A stretch of DNA of 27,999 bases, taken from NCBI GenBank assembly GCA_947626615.1, contig CANQSW010000002.1, positions 1 to 27,999 on the forward strand, in the 5' to 3' direction. Under the pieces are notes generated by a model that made no database searches, was not told where the DNA came from, and worked only from the letters and a program-made list of their open reading frames with translations. This document shows positions 13,484 to 22,624 of the stretch, piece after piece. Numbering within the stretch: the first letter of the stretch is position 1; the number at the start of each line of letters is the position of its first letter. The DNA comes from an uncultured Peptococcaceae bacterium (GTDB lineage Bacteria > Bacillota > Dehalobacteriia > UBA4068 > UBA4997). A program made the translations under genes and the position numbers.

Positions 13484-15217
13484 TTAATATATTGGCGTAC
13501 CATAACCATAAATCTCATAATGCCCAAGCGGATAACTCTTTTCCCGGCAGGCATTGGCCGCATTACCCTCAATGGTATAAACCCTGCCGTCCGTAACTTT
13601 CTCCACAATACCGACATGGTCGCAGATACCGTCCTGCCCATCTTCATCGTTCCAATCAAAGAAGATAATATCACCGGGGCGCGGCTCGTAACTGTTATCC
13701 TGCCATAAACCGCAATTCTTAAACCAAGCAGCGCCTTGCACACAACCGGCAAATTTAGGCAAAACGCTGGCCTCCAGATAACCGCACTCATTGGCGCACC
13801 AGCTGACAAAACAGGCGCACCACTCCACCTGCGTTTCAAAGCCATACCAGCTCCAATAACGCTCGCCGCCGACATTACCAAGCTGGGATAAGGCCACGGC
13901 AATAATGCTTTCGCCACCCGCATTATCGCCATAAAGCACGGTATGCCATAACTCTGCTTTATCCTCGGCCAGCAGCTCTGACAACTGCGCCCGCTGGCTG
14001 CTGTTAAAGGCATATTCGTCAGCCATTTCAGCAGCAGTTTTCGGCCTAATCCAAATATATAGCGCCGTCACCGTATCGGAAATAGCAATACGGCGATATG
14101 TTATGCTCGTCATATCCCAAAACACGGTTTGCAGCAGCGCTTTTTTTTCATCATTCATAGTCGCCGCATCTTGACCGCCGGTCTTGGCGGTAGTGGTCTT
14201 AACGGCATACACAGCAAGCACCTCCGGCCACGCCGGTGGATAGCCGGAGATTTGCAGAATATCGTGGGGATTGTTCTCCTGAATGGCGGTCAATCTATCC
14301 GCATAATCCTGCTGGATCTCCTGTATTGCCGTCCGCGCGGTTTGGCCGGTGCCGCTATCCTCGCCGGAGAAAAATATACCAAAACCAGAACTGCCCAGCG
14401 AGCCGATCAAACAGAAAACCAGCAGCAGCAATACCAAAATGCCCGCACACGCCCCAGCCAATGCGAAAGAAAGCACCCGCGTACTCGTTAAGGCTTGCTC
14501 CGCCGCTTTTATAGCTAACCGCCAATCCTTAACCACATCGCCGCGCAAAAATTTTCGCTGCGCCGCCGGTGACATAATAATTTCTTCCGCCTTAATTCGC
14601 CTGTTCCGTACCGTTGATGAAGCAGCCATTTTTATGGGTACTTCCCGTGATTTGGGCAAGGCTAAACTACTTCTGCGCTTTATTTTGGGCGACGCCTTGC
14701 GATCCTGCGAGTTTTGGCGGGTTGGTAACGGCTCGCCACGCGAAAGATACTCACCGGCTGCCGCTTGTTCTGCCCGGTCTATTTGCCGCTTGCTTTGACG
14801 TTGCTGCTGCAATCGCCTTATAGCAAGCTGCCGCCCCTGCTCCATAATATGGTTTTGCTCGTCTTTTACAGGGATTTGCGTACTATCTGCCACATCAAAC
14901 TCATTTGGCAGGGTTTCTTCGTCCGTTATTGGGATTGATGGCGGCAAACCAACTGCTTTTTTGCGTCGTTTTGCCACTTTTATACCCAAAACCGTTATAT
15001 AACGCGCCGTTCTGCTAATATCCTCGGTAGCGGCGGTCAGCTTATCCTCGGCATACTCACGGTCGGCGGCTGTGTTGTCCTCCTCCTGACGCTGAACAGG
15101 CCGCCGCAACCGCTTGGGTAGTTTAAGCAGCGCCCGTTTCATGCGTATTCCGGCTAGTCTGGCATTGTCTGGTTGTTTAATGCGCAGGAATTGCTCCTTA
15201 GTTTTAATTCTGCTCAT
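13484..15217 (-). CDS. Conjugation cell-wall hydrolase with C-terminal CHAP domain
   Basis: 577 residues. The first 240 are basic and hydrophilic, probably cytoplasmic. One membrane helix spans about 248-275. The outer part is a spacer and a CHAP amidase/endopeptidase domain (about 435-577) with the nucleophile Cys467 in EWCACFVSWC and His534 in CDHVGIVE. The role is to open peptidoglycan locally so that the transfer channel can cross the wall, as VirB1-like proteins of Gram-positive ICEs do. The start overlaps the VirB4 gene by 14 nt, without its own good ribosome site, indicating coupled translation. No second muramidase domain is recognisable, whereas several relatives carry two lytic domains. 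Confidence 0.88.
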   Translation of the reverse strand: MSRIKTKEQFLRIKQPDNARLAGIRMKRALLKLPKRLRRPVQRQEEDNTAADREYAEDKLTAATEDISRTARYITVLGIKVAKRRKKAVGLPPSIPITDEETLPNEFDVADSTQIPVKDEQNHIMEQGRQLAIRRLQQQRQSKRQIDRAEQAAAGEYLSRGEPLPTRQNSQDRKASPKIKRRSSLALPKSREVPIKMAASSTVRNRRIKAEEIIMSPAAQRKFLRGDVVKDWRLAIKAAEQALTSTRVLSFALAGACAGILVLLLLVFCLIGSLGSSGFGIFFSGEDSGTGQTARTAIQEIQQDYADRLTAIQENNPHDILQISGYPPAWPEVLAVYAVKTTTAKTGGQDAATMNDEKKALLQTVFWDMTSITYRRIAISDTVTALYIWIRPKTAAEMADEYAFNSSQRAQLSELLAEDKAELWHTVLYGDNAGGESIIAVALSQLGNVGGERYWSWYGFETQVEWCACFVSWCANECGYLEASVLPKFAGCVQGAAWFKNCGLWQDNSYEPRPGDIIFFDWNDEDGQDGICDHVGIVEKVTDGRVYTIEGNAANACREKSYPLGHYEIYGYGTPIY

Positions 15218-17555
15218 GGTCGGTCATACCGGCAAAGCTGCCCTCACCGGGTTTAGTTGTCATCAGCTGATACAACTTGGTATTCTTGGGAAAGCGGTTA
15301 ATGAACGGCACAAGGGCGCTGCCGTATTTAATCAGGCCGCACCCCGCGTCCGCATTGGTTATATAGCTTAACTGTTCGGCGGAAATATTCAGCAGCCGCG
15401 CCAGCTTTTCACGATCCGACGCTGCCTGATTAAGCATGACCACAAATTCAGAATTGGAAAGCATGGTGCTGGCCTGTACCGAATCCAGCAAATACTCCAC
15501 ATTCTGCGTGATCGCCGTGGGATAAGCATTACGCTTTCTGAACTGCCGCCATGCCGAATTGAAAAAGGCGGCGGAGAACTCGTTTTCAAACATGACATGA
15601 AATTCATCAATGAAAATATGAGTGCGCTTGCCCTGCTGCCAATTCAGCGTAACACGGTTAAGCATGGTATCGGTTATCACTAAATGCCCCAGCGGTTTAA
15701 GCTGTTCGCCCAGACCGTGAATATCGAAAACAACAACTCGCTTATCCAAATTGACATTACTGCCGTGGCCGAAAATATCCAAAGAGCCGGTAGTGAAAAG
15801 CTCCAGCGCCAAGGCAATCTCCCGCGCCTTATCCTCCGGCTGTGCCAGCAGTTTCTCGCGCAGAATAGACAAGGTAGGCTCAACGCCGGAATTTGCCGCC
15901 TCCTGATACACCGCCGCCGTGCAGCGGTCAATAATAGACTTTTGCTGTGGGCCGACGCCGCCGGAATCAATCCTTTCCACCAGCGACATAATGAATTGCG
16001 ATTTGACCACGATTGGATTATTCTCGCCGTAGCCGGGAACCATATACATCGCATTTAAGCGGTCATGGCCGCCTGCCGCCACGCGGATCACCGTACCGAC
16101 GTTGCCCATAGCCTCAACCAGCGGCGCATACTCACCTTCTGGATCGCAGATCAAAATATCGTCATCAGTGTTCAGGATCAGAAAAGTGATTAACTCCTTG
16201 GCCGAAAAGGATTTGCCGCTGCCGGGAACGCCCAGCAGAAAAGCGGATTGGTTAAGCAGGTTTGCCTTATTACACATAATCAGGTTATGCGATATGGCAT
16301 TTTCACCAAAATAGATACCGCCTTTGTCCATGATCTCCTGCACCTTAAAGGGCATAAACACGGCCAGACTTTCTGTGGTCAGCGTCCGAAAAGTGTTGAT
16401 CTTCCGCGCGCCGCAGGGCAGCACCGTATTCAAACCGTCCTGCTGCTGGTATTTCAGCACGGCCATTTGGCACATATGCTGCCGTGCTAAGGCGAGAATA
16501 CTCTCGGTGTCCGCTTCCAGCTGCTCCTTGCTATCCGCTGTTATCGCCATCGTCAGCAGACCGAACATCATGCGCTGGTCACGCCCGGTCAAATCGTCCA
16601 AAAACTCTTTGCTTTCCTTGCGCTGCACCTCCATATCATGCGGAATAACCGCCGAGAAATTGTTATTCCGATTTTGACGGCGCTGCCAATTAGTAATGTT
16701 GGTTTCCACTCCCAGCAAGCGGCTTTCCACCTCGCGCACGGCCTCGTCGGTCGGTACTGGAATGACATCAATCGAAAGCAGCATATTCCGATTAAGGTCG
16801 GTCAGCTCCGTCACCATACTGTCCTTGATATAGTTAGCGTAATCTTTCAAAAAGAGAACGCGGCAATACTGCTTGCCCAAACGCAAATAATCGCTGTGAC
16901 GCTCGATATAGTCCGGCGAAATATAGTCGCGGAAATCGTGACCTTTCCGTGCCATATCCGTCAAATCAAAGTGGAAATCGGTTTCTTCCCCGGCACGGTA
17001 AAAGTTATGCAGCATTTGCAGACGCTCCTTGCCGGATAACTCATAACACCGGGAGCCGAGCGCCGCCAAGCGTGCCGCGAGATCAGCGCCGGTACGCGCA
17101 AAATACATTCGTGCTTCGTCAATATTCCGCTTGAACACCGAGATAGTAATAAATTTTTCCTGCGCCATACCGTTAGCGCCTAGCGCCTTATCCAGCAGCA
17201 TTTGGTTATACTCCCGGCGATACTCGTCCAGACCGTCACCCCGCATAGCCATCAATATGGAATCTTCAAAATTGCCCCGATTCATGCGATGATTGTAAAT
17301 GGTGATTTTGGTAGTAGCGTCGCTGTCCAGACCGTTCAGCAGCTCCGAATAGCGCATGAACATACTCTCCTTATCCTCGCGGCTGGCCACCAGATAATTT
17401 ATATCCGCAAAACGGTATGTCTTGCTGAACTTATTGCCCACGCGAAAAATACCGTCCGGCCACAGCGCATTGACCGGGATAACCTCGCGCACATTACGCG
17501 GGATCTTATACCGTTCCTTATCCTGCCGCAGAATATTTTGAATACTTTTAATCAT
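15204..17555 (-). CDS. VirB4/TraE-type conjugation ATPase
   Basis: 783 residues from the ATG at 17555 (MIKSIQNILRQDK), which overlaps the end of the PrgI gene by 8 nt; AAGGAGG lies about 12 nt upstream. It is the cytoplasmic motor that powers assembly and substrate movement of the type IV system. Walker A is GVPGSGKS at about 442-449. Walker B is THIFIDEFH at about 645-653. The N-terminal 400 residues match the VirB4 N domain in style (FKRNIDEARMYFAR, NMLLSIDVIPV). Gene order after VirB6-like and PrgI and before the CHAP hydrolase is the standard one for Gram-positive ICEs. Full length, no defects seen. Confidence 0.94.
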   Translation of the reverse strand: MIKSIQNILRQDKERYKIPRNVREVIPVNALWPDGIFRVGNKFSKTYRFADINYLVASREDKESMFMRYSELLNGLDSDATTKITIYNHRMNRGNFEDSILMAMRGDGLDEYRREYNQMLLDKALGANGMAQEKFITISVFKRNIDEARMYFARTGADLAARLAALGSRCYELSGKERLQMLHNFYRAGEETDFHFDLTDMARKGHDFRDYISPDYIERHSDYLRLGKQYCRVLFLKDYANYIKDSMVTELTDLNRNMLLSIDVIPVPTDEAVREVESRLLGVETNITNWQRRQNRNNNFSAVIPHDMEVQRKESKEFLDDLTGRDQRMMFGLLTMAITADSKEQLEADTESILALARQHMCQMAVLKYQQQDGLNTVLPCGARKINTFRTLTTESLAVFMPFKVQEIMDKGGIYFGENAISHNLIMCNKANLLNQSAFLLGVPGSGKSFSAKELITFLILNTDDDILICDPEGEYAPLVEAMGNVGTVIRVAAGGHDRLNAMYMVPGYGENNPIVVKSQFIMSLVERIDSGGVGPQQKSIIDRCTAAVYQEAANSGVEPTLSILREKLLAQPEDKAREIALALELFTTGSLDIFGHGSNVNLDKRVVVFDIHGLGEQLKPLGHLVITDTMLNRVTLNWQQGKRTHIFIDEFHVMFENEFSAAFFNSAWRQFRKRNAYPTAITQNVEYLLDSVQASTMLSNSEFVVMLNQAASDREKLARLLNISAEQLSYITNADAGCGLIKYGSALVPFINRFPKNTKLYQLMTTKPGEGSFAGMTDHEQN

Positions 17556-17913
17556 TGGGGGTGTATCCCTCCTTTGCCCACTCTTCCAGCTTTGTTTGCA
17601 GCATTTCATAATAGAGATTGCGCGGCTCGCATTTCAGGCGCTTTGGCTCCAAAACCTCCGAGCGCAGCCACGCCCACAAGAATTGCTCTGCCGTCATGCC
17701 GTGATAGTTTATAAACCCCAAGGCTGCAAACGGCGCTGCTCCCAAAATGCAAAGCCATGAAAGCGTTTCTATGCCCAAATAAGGCTTCAAGACAAAATAC
17801 AACAGCACCGCCACAGCCACCGCCAATAATGAAAAAACGAACTGCCGCATCGACAGTCCGAAAAACATTGCTTCCGTATAGTTACGAATTTCCCGGTTAA
17901 TTTTAACTTCCAA
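17548..17913 (-). CDS. PrgI-family membrane protein of the transfer system
   Basis: I chose the TTG at 17913 because GGAG lies 9 nt upstream and the product then begins LEVKINREIRNYTEAMFFGL, the usual PrgI N-terminus; the frame from 17946 adds 11 unlikely residues. This gives 121 residues. Two hydrophobic segments (VFSLLAVAVAVLLYFVL and TLSWLCILGAAPFAALGF) are followed by a charged tail. PrgI proteins are VirB3-like inner membrane components that work with the VirB4 ATPase encoded next; the two genes overlap here. Confidence 0.88.
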   Translation of the reverse strand: MEVKINREIRNYTEAMFFGLSMRQFVFSLLAVAVAVLLYFVLKPYLGIETLSWLCILGAAPFAALGFINYHGMTAEQFLWAWLRSEVLEPKRLKCEPRNLYYEMLQTKLEEWAKEGYTPND

Positions 17914-17935
17914 ATTTCCACACTCCTTCCCATTG

Positions 17936-18784
17936 TTACAATCCAAGCATTTCGTGTACTACTCTATCCGCCATTTTAACACAGCCTACCAAAATCAGCA
18001 TATTGAAAATAAGCTCACCGATATAGCTCCAAAGCATTGCAGCAGCGGCAGCCTCCGTATTGACAACCGGCGGCGCGGCTGCAAAGGCCGAAAATATGAC
18101 GCAGGCCAGCACGATAATCGCGCCCTCCAAGCAAACTGCCGCATAGCCCTTAGCAAAACTTTTGCCAATATTCTGGCTAGGCTCTCCGGCAAAGGTGGCC
18201 AACGGAATCGGCGCAATCGCCATATACATAAACAGTTTGAAAAACCGTCCATAAACACTTAAAATCATCACAAAGGAAAGCACCCAAATAATCAGGCCGC
18301 CCAGCAGCGTTATTGCCCAAAGCGGGATACTCTCAAAGAAGCTGCACTCCTCAACCGCAGTCACAATCTCCGCCGGAAGTACGGCGCTATCTGCCGCGCC
18401 AAATCCTGCTGTCCGCATGATTGTGCTGACCATGCCTTGCACGATTGTCAACAAGGCCAGCATTAAATCCATGCCATAGGTTATAACCCCTTTCACCAGT
18501 GCAAACCGCACAAATAGTTTCAGCGCGTGTTCCGGCTTTTTTACTTCGGTCAAGCTGCCGCAGGTTTTAACTACACCCACCAGAAAAAACAGTACCAGCA
18601 AGGCCAAGCCAATCGCCTGCAAAGCGCCGTGGATATTCACCACCACGCGCCAAATTGCACCACCCTTAAATTCCTGCGGCGACGCGGCAATAAGCTGCCA
18701 TATCTCAACCAGCTTGCCGTTCCAGACATTCAAAGCATTATTCAAATTCTGAACGATCCAGTTATTGCTATCTATTCCAACCAC
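17936..18784 (-). CDS. VirB6/TrbL-like polytopic channel protein
   Basis: 282 residues with about six hydrophobic spans, for example ALQAIGLALLVLFFLVGVV, WAITLLGGLIIWVLSFVMIL and LIFNMLILVGCVKMADRVV. The motif FMYMAIAPIPLATFAGEPSQ with GKSFAKGYAAVCLEGAII is typical of VirB6/TrbL-like proteins of Gram-positive ICEs. It should form part of the membrane channel for the T-strand. The GTG at 18784 has GGAAAGGAA almost adjacent, so the exact start is uncertain. It follows the VirB2-like gene by 33 nt and its stop lies close to the PrgI start. Confidence 0.85.
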   Translation of the reverse strand: MVGIDSNNWIVQNLNNALNVWNGKLVEIWQLIAASPQEFKGGAIWRVVVNIHGALQAIGLALLVLFFLVGVVKTCGSLTEVKKPEHALKLFVRFALVKGVITYGMDLMLALLTIVQGMVSTIMRTAGFGAADSAVLPAEIVTAVEECSFFESIPLWAITLLGGLIIWVLSFVMILSVYGRFFKLFMYMAIAPIPLATFAGEPSQNIGKSFAKGYAAVCLEGAIIVLACVIFSAFAAAPPVVNTEAAAAAMLWSYIGELIFNMLILVGCVKMADRVVHEMLGL

Positions 18785-18817
18785 TTCCTTTCCGGCCAGG
18801 TTTGTTTATTACACCAT

Positions 18818-19144
18818 TTAGCCGACGATCAAATCCAGAATTTCCTTGGCAAAGGTAATAATAATACCACCGGCCAGCGTTAAAAAACCGTTGGAGCGTT
18901 GCGAGGGATCGTGCGATTGCAAAGACAAGCCCACCTGCACAATGCCCCAGCCCAGCAATATTAAACCAACCGCCCGGATTAAACCAAAAATAAAAGTGCT
19001 GAGATTATTAATGACCGCCAGCGGATCGCCGTCGGCCAAGGCCACGGACGGCACACAGACAAATATCGCACACGCTGTTATCAAAGCCAAATATAAGCCC
19101 ATACCGCGCTTTTGCTGCGGCATGGGCTGCTTGCTGTTCTTCAT
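18818..19144 (-). CDS. Small VirB2/TrbC-like membrane protein
   Basis: 108 residues. A basic N-terminus and hydrophobic segment ending in PSVALADGD look like a signal peptide, followed by two spans (FIFGLIRAVGLILLGWGIVQ and LTLAGGIIITFAKEILDLIV). This two-helix arrangement after a cleaved leader is the pattern of VirB2/TrbC pilin-like subunits and the Maff2-like proteins of ICEs. AGGAGG lies about 9 nt before the ATG, which overlaps the VirD4 stop (ATGA). It probably lines or extends the transfer channel. Confidence 0.78.
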   Translation of the reverse strand: MKNSKQPMPQQKRGMGLYLALITACAIFVCVPSVALADGDPLAVINNLSTFIFGLIRAVGLILLGWGIVQVGLSLQSHDPSQRSNGFLTLAGGIIITFAKEILDLIVG

Positions 19145-20958
19145 AATTCAATACCTCCTGAATTTTTAATTTGTTCTGCCACTTCTTCCTCGGTCAGCAG
19201 CACAATATTATGTGCCAGCATAGGTCTTCCCCCTGTTGCTGCAATTCCTGCATTATCAGGCAGGAATTGAATAGCGGCAATACTGCGGCTATCCTCGCCG
19301 TGACGGTAAGCCGGTGCGCCGCCATCAGCTGTTTCCTTAATATTTGGGTGCAGCATAATATCATATTTTTTATCCATCACCGGGCGCTCACCGCGCATAA
19401 ACAGCAGCGCATACTGATTATCCAGCATACGCACTTCGTCCGGCGTCAAAAGCTCCCGTCCGGCTTGCTGCCAGTTAGTAGAATAGCTGCCGTTACGCCC
19501 TCTGGATTTGCCATAGGTGTTGGTGTCAATGGTTTCCTTGCCTAAAAGTTTTGATACATATTCGTGTGTCGATTGCTCGTTCCCGCCAAGGTAAAGAAAC
19601 TCATCGCAGTTACCGACTATACTCTCCCACTGCTTTTCAAACAAGGCTTTCAACTGCGCCAGATTTTGGATAATAATGCTCACGCTGATTTCGCGGCTGC
19701 GCATTGTGGCCAGCAGTTTATCAAAGTCGTCCGGCAGGGCTACATTGGCAAACTCGTCCATAACAAATTGCACATGAATGGGAAGTCTGCCGCCGTGTAT
19801 CATATCTGCCTGATAATATAACTGCTGAAAAAGCTGGGTATAGAGCAGACCGACAAGGAAATTAAAACTGCTGTCATTATCCGGGATAACCGCAAAAACT
19901 GCCGTTTTTTGCTCGCCAATACGCCCCAGTTCCATTTCATCGGTTTGGGTGATCCCGGCCAGCGATGCAAGATTGAATTTCTCCAGCCGGGATACCAGCG
20001 TAATTTGAATGGATTTCAGCGTTTTGGCGCTGCCGGAATGATAGCTGCGATAATATTTCAGCGCGATATGCTCCGGGTTTTTCATTTCCAGACGCTCAAA
20101 CAACTCGTCCAGCGGCGATTGATAGTCGCCGTCCTCCTCGGATATATCGCCCGCCCGGATCATCTCCATGACCATTGGGAAGTTCTGTTCATCAGGCGGC
20201 GCTTCATAATGCAGATAAAACACCAACGCCAGCAGCAGCATTTGTGCAGCCGTATCCCAAAACGGGTCTTGGCTTTTGCTGTCTTTCGGCGTGGTGTTCT
20301 TAAATAAGCCTGTGACCAAACGCTGCACATCGTTATCGCTTTTCAGATAGGCAAACGGATTGTAGCAATGGCTTTTTGTCATATTGATTAGATCCAGAAC
20401 CTTGATCTCATAGCCGTGCGCCATAAGCAGATTGCCAGTATCCCGGAGCAGCTCGCCCTTGGGGTCAAGGCAGACCAAGCTGGTGTTGGCATTTATCACA
20501 TTGGGCTTGGCAAAAAATCTGGTTTTGCCCGCGCCACTGCCGCCGCAGCATAAAATATTCAGATTGCGCCAGTGCTTGCGTCCGTCCAAGCCAATCGCCA
20601 CATTCTGCGTCAGTATTTTATTCTCGGCGGTGTTGGGACTGGCATATTTACGGTTAATGGCGGCGGCACGTCCCCATCTGGCCGATCCATGTTCCTCACG
20701 GCGGCGGTAGTTCTGCCCAGCCGACAAATAAACGCCGATCGCCAAGCCATAGACCAACAAAAAAATGAGAACAGTACGCAGGCTGTTCCCACACCAATGA
20801 ATATTAAACGGCTGATTAAGCGCCGCGCCGCCCTCGCTTATCATACCGGGCAGACCGTTTTGCAGACCGGGAGCCAGCAGCAGCGCCAGCCAGATAATCG
20901 GCATTATGCCCAATGCATAAGCCAGAAGACGCTGCGGTGCAAATTTATCTGGCTTCAC
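19141..20958 (-). CDS. VirD4/TraG-type coupling protein ATPase
   Basis: This links the relaxase-DNA complex to the transfer channel. The GTG at 20958 has GGAGG 7 nt upstream; the ATG at 20964 is nearly touching that site, so GTG is preferred, giving 605 residues. Two N-terminal membrane helices lie at about 13-30 and 61-78. Walker A is GGSGAGKT at about 139-146 with DPKGELLRD downstream, and Walker B is FVMDEFAN. GKSRGRNGSYSTNWQQAG and the LLTPDEVRML motif are typical of the family. Its start lies within the end of the ArdC-like gene and its stop overlaps the VirB2-like start. Confidence 0.94.
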   Translation of the reverse strand: MKPDKFAPQRLLAYALGIMPIIWLALLLAPGLQNGLPGMISEGGAALNQPFNIHWCGNSLRTVLIFLLVYGLAIGVYLSAGQNYRRREEHGSARWGRAAAINRKYASPNTAENKILTQNVAIGLDGRKHWRNLNILCCGGSGAGKTRFFAKPNVINANTSLVCLDPKGELLRDTGNLLMAHGYEIKVLDLINMTKSHCYNPFAYLKSDNDVQRLVTGLFKNTTPKDSKSQDPFWDTAAQMLLLALVFYLHYEAPPDEQNFPMVMEMIRAGDISEEDGDYQSPLDELFERLEMKNPEHIALKYYRSYHSGSAKTLKSIQITLVSRLEKFNLASLAGITQTDEMELGRIGEQKTAVFAVIPDNDSSFNFLVGLLYTQLFQQLYYQADMIHGGRLPIHVQFVMDEFANVALPDDFDKLLATMRSREISVSIIIQNLAQLKALFEKQWESIVGNCDEFLYLGGNEQSTHEYVSKLLGKETIDTNTYGKSRGRNGSYSTNWQQAGRELLTPDEVRMLDNQYALLFMRGERPVMDKKYDIMLHPNIKETADGGAPAYRHGEDSRSIAAIQFLPDNAGIAATGGRPMLAHNIVLLTEEEVAEQIKNSGGIEL

Positions 20959-21898
20959 CGTCATTCCTCCATGCCTGCCCTCTGGCATTAGCTTTCGTCT
21001 GCTCGGCAATTTCCCGGCTTATCGCTGTGTTGATCTCGCCAAATACCTCACGCATAGTGCTGAGATCCTGCCGAATATCCTTGCCCTCCATATCCGCGTA
21101 TTGCTCTGGCAAGCGCGCAAAACTGAAGCTCTCTATGCCCATACCGTAACGGCAGCACAGCATATATGAAACACAATAGGCCGAAAAAGCCGGGTTGACC
21201 GCCGGGAATTTTGTTTTATCCATATTCGCCAGATGAGCGCGCGCCAGTTCCTGCGCCAAGCCCCGGAAAATCACTGCTGCGGGCAAGCCACGGCGCAAAT
21301 GAATTTGCTGCTCCTCCGGCAGATACTGCACATTGATACCCTCCGGCAAGTCATCACTGATCTGCATAGTGCAGGGCGCACCCTTAATCAGCCCCTTCAG
21401 CAGCAATCGCTCATCATAAGACGCCGCAGGGGCAGCAGGTTTTGGAGCATTAGTCTGAGAAATATCAAACACCTTTTTAACATTGTAATTTACGCCAATC
21501 GAGCCGTCCGCGCGTTCATACTCCGCCCCCGGCTCCAAAATGGCGATACTGCTTTCGCCTTTTCTCACATACAAATTCGCCGCCTGCCAAGTTGTATAAT
21601 CCGCCAAACGGGTGGCTTTCGGCATTTGCGCTGCAATCAGCAGACTGTTGCCAACGGAATAACGGTCAAAACGGCTCTGCACCGTCAAATATGTTTGCAG
21701 ATTTTCGCCGCTGCCGTCTATACTCTCCGCATACTGCTCCAGCATAGCGTAGAGGGCTTCGCGTTCATTCTGCTTTTGTTCCGCCCAGCGTTCCTTATCA
21801 AAAGGCTCATTCTGATATTCCCTGTTCTTAGCAGCAGCGGCTTTTTCCGCCCTTGCCTCGGCAAAAATATCGTCAAAACTATCCGTCAGGTTTGCCAT
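20945..21898 (-). CDS. ArdC-like N-terminal domain protein
   Basis: 317 residues; AAAGGAG lies about 9 nt before the ATG. Residues about 50-150 resemble the ArdC N-terminal domain: LQTYLTVQSRFDRYSVGNSL with LIAAQMPKATRLADYTTWQ and a later YVRKGESSIAILEP. In plasmid TraC/ArdC proteins this domain binds single-stranded DNA and is linked to protection of incoming strands from restriction. The metalloprotease HExxH motif of full ArdC is absent; the stretch RGLAQELARAHL stands where it would be, so enzyme activity is doubtful. It lies between PcfB and VirD4, so a role on transferred DNA is likely. Confidence 0.75.
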   Translation of the reverse strand: MANLTDSFDDIFAEARAEKAAAAKNREYQNEPFDKERWAEQKQNEREALYAMLEQYAESIDGSGENLQTYLTVQSRFDRYSVGNSLLIAAQMPKATRLADYTTWQAANLYVRKGESSIAILEPGAEYERADGSIGVNYNVKKVFDISQTNAPKPAAPAASYDERLLLKGLIKGAPCTMQISDDLPEGINVQYLPEEQQIHLRRGLPAAVIFRGLAQELARAHLANMDKTKFPAVNPAFSAYCVSYMLCCRYGMGIESFSFARLPEQYADMEGKDIRQDLSTMREVFGEINTAISREIAEQTKANARGQAWRNDGEAR

Positions 21899-21901
21899 AA
21901 T

Positions 21902-22624
21902 TTATCGCTCCTTTACGATTGTATTTTGTTGTTTTACTTCCATATTCTGGGTACTGCCCGCTTTTGCCCTTGCCCGTTTAATATCCGCAAGTGCGCGTCT
22001 GACCGAGGGGCGCCCATGAGCCGGAAGATCAGAAATATCCTGTCCGTCTGGCTCTCTGGGCTTTAAGATAGGCTCGGACGGAGGGGACTTCTCCCGCCGA
22101 GCCTCGCCGGGGTTTGCGGTCAATTCCTCATCTTTTGCTGCTTTAGGCGCTAACAGATCGTCCAGAAAAGCCTCGGTATCCATTTGAGCCGCAGCAGGCT
22201 CGGTCTGCTCCACTTCCAATCCCTGCTGGACGCTGCCCATATCCACCGTGGATAACTGGAAACGCTCAAAAATACGGTTGATTTTCGCCGCGTCCTCCGC
22301 CCGTACCATAATATCCGTTACACCGTCATTAGCGTCTTTATCTTTCAGCACACAGTACAGTACGCCGTATTTCTTGGCCTCGGTGCAAAATTGTTTCAAA
22401 TCATCGTCCTTAACTGCAAATACTTTCAGTTCCCTGCCGCTTTTTAGCATATTGCCAAGGCGGGTTTTGCCGCTGGTCTTTTGGCGGTCTTGCAAAATAG
22501 CATACAGAATAACGGCCACCTGCTTGGCACCCACGCCGGTTATTTTAGCGGCCACTTCAGTACCCTCTAATGTCATACGCACGACCTGTTCCGCCGCGTC
22601 GCCGGAATAACTCATCATCATCAC
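21902..22624 (-). CDS. PcfB-family (DUF3801) conjugation protein
   Basis: Up to 240 residues; the start is one of GTG 22624 and the three ATGs that follow it, all served by AAGGAG. Residues about 10-120 match PcfB: EGTEVAAKITGVGAKQVAV, then LKVFAVKDDDLKQFCTEAKK and YGVLYCVLKDKD. PcfB of pCF10 is an accessory factor of the relaxosome that helps the coupling protein take up DNA. The C-terminal third is Pro- and charge-rich linker. It overlaps the relaxase gene by 68 nt in another frame, an unusually long overlap that implies coupled translation. Confidence 0.85.
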   Translation of the reverse strand: MMMMSYSGDAAEQVVRMTLEGTEVAAKITGVGAKQVAVILYAILQDRQKTSGKTRLGNMLKSGRELKVFAVKDDDLKQFCTEAKKYGVLYCVLKDKDANDGVTDIMVRAEDAAKINRIFERFQLSTVDMGSVQQGLEVEQTEPAAAQMDTEAFLDDLLAPKAAKDEELTANPGEARREKSPPSEPILKPREPDGQDISDLPAHGRPSVRRALADIKRARAKAGSTQNMEVKQQNTIVKER

